Shown here: one piece after another, positions 61,818-64,000 of the stretch
Layout: every line of letters starts with the position of its first letter
Position numbering within the stretch: the first letter of the stretch is position 1
NCBI GenBank assembly: GCA_030145625.1
Contig: JAQYVF010000017.1
Location: forward strand, 1-64,000
Direction: 5' to 3'
Source of the DNA: Desulfocapsa sp.
GTDB taxonomy: Bacteria > Desulfobacterota > Desulfobulbia > Desulfobulbales > Desulfocapsaceae
DNA length: 64,000 bases
The notes under the pieces: model-generated
Seen by the model: the letters and a program-made list of their open reading frames with translations, nothing else
Told to the model about the DNA's origin: nothing
Database searches by the model: none
Position numbers and translations under genes: made by a program

Positions 61818-62241
61818 CTGCTCTCAATAACGAAAGAAAATCTCTCAGAAAAAAGACTGGTTCCTTTTAAATATGATGAGAGTATACAGGCAAGTTTTTC
61901 AGGTTTTCTCCTATGAACGTCTATGAACGAGTAAAAGCTATTGACATGTTTTTTGATTGACCTGGAAAACTGGTGGAGAGACTTGGAGGCAGAACAAAAA
62001 AAAAGCCAACCGGAATCGGCTGACCATGACAACTCACTACTTATGAAATATTTCCTTATTGTAGTGGTTCATACTTGATCTGACAGCCACAAAAACGGGG
62101 CACGATCAAATCTGACATTCACAGTAGACAGCTCAAGTTGAGGGAAGATCAGGGCAGAAAAATCTTAGGTCTGGCAAGCTTAAAAAGTTTGTATCCATTT
62201 TCTTTAACCGTGTCCACATGTTTTGTAAAGGATCTACTCGG
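61818..62241. other. Intergenic remnant region
   Basis: Holds the second 26-bp repeat (62061-62086) and no protein-like frame. The prophage terminase expected upstream of gpW is not recognisable. Confidence 0.45.
62061..62086 (+). repeat. 26-bp repeat, copy 2
   Basis: GTAGTGGTTCATACTTGATC then TGACAG, matching 60890-60915. The two copies bracket the IS481/prophage remnants. Confidence 0.6.
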
Positions 62242-62276
62242 AAAAACTCTAGCCAGTGCCCCACTGGCTAGAGTTT
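62242..62276 (-). terminator. Rho-independent terminator of the antiporter gene
   Basis: A perfect 15-bp stem (AAACTCTAGCCAGTG paired with CACTGGCTAGAGTTT, loop of three) is followed on the minus strand by TTTTT. It lies 70 bases past the antiporter stop. Confidence 0.85.
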
Positions 62277-62345
62277 GGTGAGGCCGCCGAATGGCGCAAA
62301 GTTGCACTCGATACTAGGGCTATGTATGGTAAAGCTATGTCAAAT

Positions 62346-64000
62346 CTATAGAAGTGAAAAACAGAGCGTCATAACCACTGTAGGTGCAAAAGCATAGGCC
62401 AAAAGAAGAACTGGAGAAACACCGTTATTGAAGTAGTTTTTCAATAACGCCTGTCCGGCAGGATTAGGGGCATTGGCAATCACCGTAAGGCCACCACCGC
62501 TAACAGCACCTGCTACCACCGCATATTTAAGGCCATCTGTGAAACCCGGTACCAAGGTACTCAGGTAAGTAATAGCTGCATTATCGTTAAAGGCAGTAAG
62601 TACCGTGGCACTGAACATAAGAGGCAGCTCACCCAGACTGCCTAATACTGGAGCAATCCACCATCCCTGCAGCCCTCCATGAATTACCAGGCCTCCCAGA
62701 AAAAAGCCGACCAGCATCGGCGGTTTCAAATTGACGTTGTTTTGAAAGGGCCAGGTGACATGTGAAAAGCCGATAAAAAAGAGCATACCAGAGACAAAAA
62801 CGGCTGGGTAATGGGCATTGACAATGGTCCAGATCATAAAGGCCACATGGACGGCCATAATCCAGCCCGGCACATCACCACCGCGAATATCCCAGTTGGG
62901 GTCTGTCAATTTGGGCCGCTTGTCCCGCGGCAGCAGGCCCGGCACCGACACGCTCATCTTCTGGATCTTCAGGTCTTCCAGCTCCTGCTCAAGGGTCTCG
63001 TCCAGAAGCTCCAGGTCGGCATCTTCCCAAGAACCTAGAGTAAGAGCCGATGTCTTGGCCACATCTTTTATACGGTCGAACTCGCGGTGCAGCTCTTCGG
63101 CTATACGCTCCTCAGCGTGGTGAATGCCCCTGTCCATAAATTCCCGGGATATATACTCTTCTTTGATCTCGTCTTTGAGAAGGTTTACCTTGAATTTCTT
63201 TTCCAGGGCGGAAATATCTTTTTTAAACACAAGAAAAACCAAGGCATTTGAGATGATAATGCCGATGACAGCCTTCCAACCAAAGGTGGTAAACATGAAG
63301 GGGAGGTCCCAGTTCCAGGGTGCTGCAACCATGAGGACCGGTGGTGCGGCAAAGTGAGTAAGAGTTCCGCCAACTGAAATATTAACAAAAAGCAGTGCAA
63401 TGGTGGCGTATTTAAATTTATGGCTCGGCTGCAATTCGTAAAATTTCCGAGCTAACAGCATAGCTGAAATGGTCATCGCAGCCGGTTCCGTGATAAAAGA
63501 GCCAAGAATCGGCCCCAGAGTCATGATCGTCAGCCACCATGCTGCTAATGTGCCTTTAAAAACAGCGGCTATGCGACTCATTACATTTTCAGAAAGTTTC
63601 AGAATGGGGCGGGAGGAAGCCAGTGCCATGATAACCACAACAAACATCGGCTCAGTAAAGTTAACCCCGCTGACATAATTGACAAAGGTATGCCAGTCAT
63701 AGAACAAAACGACAGCAGCACAGAGCGCCACAACCCAGAGACCAAAAATAACCTCAACCTCGCCGAGAAAGTGAAATATCTCGGAAAGGAGATGGGTGGA
63801 GTTTTCCGATTCCCGACCTGCTTCTATCTCTTTCTGGTGTTCAGCTTTCCACTTATGGGCATAATAGAGAAATTTACTGCTTAAAAATGTATGGAGGATG
63901 GCAGCCAGAAAAATGAGGCTGGCCACAAGATTGAACGGGGTTTGACTGATGCGGTGTTTAAGAATTGCTCCTACACTTTCAATATCGGCGTCATGATAAC
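62346..64000 (-). CDS. Putative Na+/H+ antiporter (Na_H_antiport_3-like), 5' end outside window
   Basis: A polytopic membrane protein of at least 550 residues. The minus-strand frame stays open to the window edge, so the internal GTG at 63926 is not taken as the start. The visible part has about 11 transmembrane helices. It includes HLLSEIFHFLGEVEVIFGLW, the SGVNFTEPMFVVVIMALASS loop typical of this antiporter group, and ILGSFITEPAAMTISAMLLA. A central charged cytoplasmic insertion runs from about 230 to 335 (EKKFKVNLLKDEIKEEYISR). It then continues through AFNDNAAITYLSTLVPGFTD to the C-terminus. It probably exchanges Na+ or K+ for protons. A strong terminator follows. Confidence 0.85.
   Translation of the reverse strand, partial: YHDADIESVGAILKHRISQTPFNLVASLIFLAAILHTFLSSKFLYYAHKWKAEHQKEIEAGRESENSTHLLSEIFHFLGEVEVIFGLWVVALCAAVVLFYDWHTFVNYVSGVNFTEPMFVVVIMALASSRPILKLSENVMSRIAAVFKGTLAAWWLTIMTLGPILGSFITEPAAMTISAMLLARKFYELQPSHKFKYATIALLFVNISVGGTLTHFAAPPVLMVAAPWNWDLPFMFTTFGWKAVIGIIISNALVFLVFKKDISALEKKFKVNLLKDEIKEEYISREFMDRGIHHAEERIAEELHREFDRIKDVAKTSALTLGSWEDADLELLDETLEQELEDLKIQKMSVSVPGLLPRDKRPKLTDPNWDIRGGDVPGWIMAVHVAFMIWTIVNAHYPAVFVSGMLFFIGFSHVTWPFQNNVNLKPPMLVGFFLGGLVIHGGLQGWWIAPVLGSLGELPLMFSATVLTAFNDNAAITYLSTLVPGFTDGLKYAVVAGAVSGGGLTVIANAPNPAGQALLKNYFNNGVSPVLLLAYAFAPTVVMTLCFSLL

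Noticed and set aside
61664-62032. 122-codon leftward frame over the gpW-like gene
   Set aside because: The gpW-like frame fits a phage family and couples to the portal gene. This one is compositionally random.
63926-63928. GTG start for the antiporter at 63926
   Set aside because: The frame remains open to the window edge and the family has additional N-terminal residues, so the true start is outside.

Overview
The window looks like a chromosomal segment of a Gram-negative, anaerobic, probably sulfate- or sulfur-metabolising bacterium of the Desulfobacterota (Desulfobulbales-like). This placement is inferred from gene content only: c-type haem motifs, a periplasmic DsrE-like protein, many Cache/PAS hybrid kinases, Tat-exported binding proteins, a c-di-GMP-I riboswitch of the delta-proteobacterial type and MopE-type repeats. 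No rRNA, tRNA or CRISPR array was seen.

Layout. 0-7 kb: an orphan HAMP-PAS histidine kinase, a hypothetical protein, a geranylgeranyl-reductase-like flavoprotein, a small di-haem membrane protein and a UDP-galactopyranose-mutase-like flavoprotein. 7-20 kb: a secreted PD40 propeller, then a long leftward operon with several 4-bp stop/start overlaps. It encodes two GT2 glycosyltransferases, an RfbF-like cytidylyltransferase, an SDR epimerase, three zinc-ribbon methyltransferases, a membrane-anchored beta-sandwich protein and a TMTC-like GT-C/TPR protein. This is a surface-glycan or glycoprotein-modification locus, and its first glycosyltransferase gene is bracketed by two copies of a MITE in opposite orientation. 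20-23 kb: a secreted protein of unknown function and a secreted subtilase. 23.5-29.2 kb: two paralogous Tat-exported solute-binding proteins followed by a double-Cache hybrid kinase with no permease. 29.5-32.4 kb: M48 lipoprotein, DHH-CBS phosphoesterase and ndk. 33.1-37.7 kb: a c-di-GMP-I riboswitch with its terminator, a second unassigned structured leader with its own terminator, then a secreted protein pair including a large HExxH/GEVED/PKD protein.

37.7-62.3 kb is mosaic. Intact genes are an EamA transporter with a coupled zinc-ribbon peptide, a cytochrome-b5/DUF2231 protein, a large hybrid kinase, a 14-repeat secreted propeller, a metal-ligand-less amidohydrolase, a CPBP protease, a PstS-like protein, a 2-hydroxyacid dehydrogenase, a DsrE-like protein, an ICMT-like membrane protein and a PAS-GGDEF cyclase. 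These are interspersed with broken genes: radical SAM, TraC-like, rhomboid, sigma-54 regulator, cytochrome c peroxidase, REP-associated and ISL3/IS481 transposases, and phage portal and gpW-like genes. A 0.8-kb direct duplication lies here, as do most of the short dispersed repeats. The window ends inside a leftward Na+/H+ antiporter gene.

How the genes may work together (inference): the c-di-GMP riboswitch and the GGDEF cyclase suggest that secreted and surface proteins are governed by c-di-GMP. The glycan operon, secreted propellers, subtilase and metalloprotease-like protein would all act at the cell surface. The binding-protein/kinase trio looks like a ligand-sensing module. The most promising leads for something undescribed are the tandem leader at 33.1-33.4 kb, the binding-protein/kinase trio, the amidohydrolase lacking metal ligands, and the MITE-bracketed glycosyltransferase.
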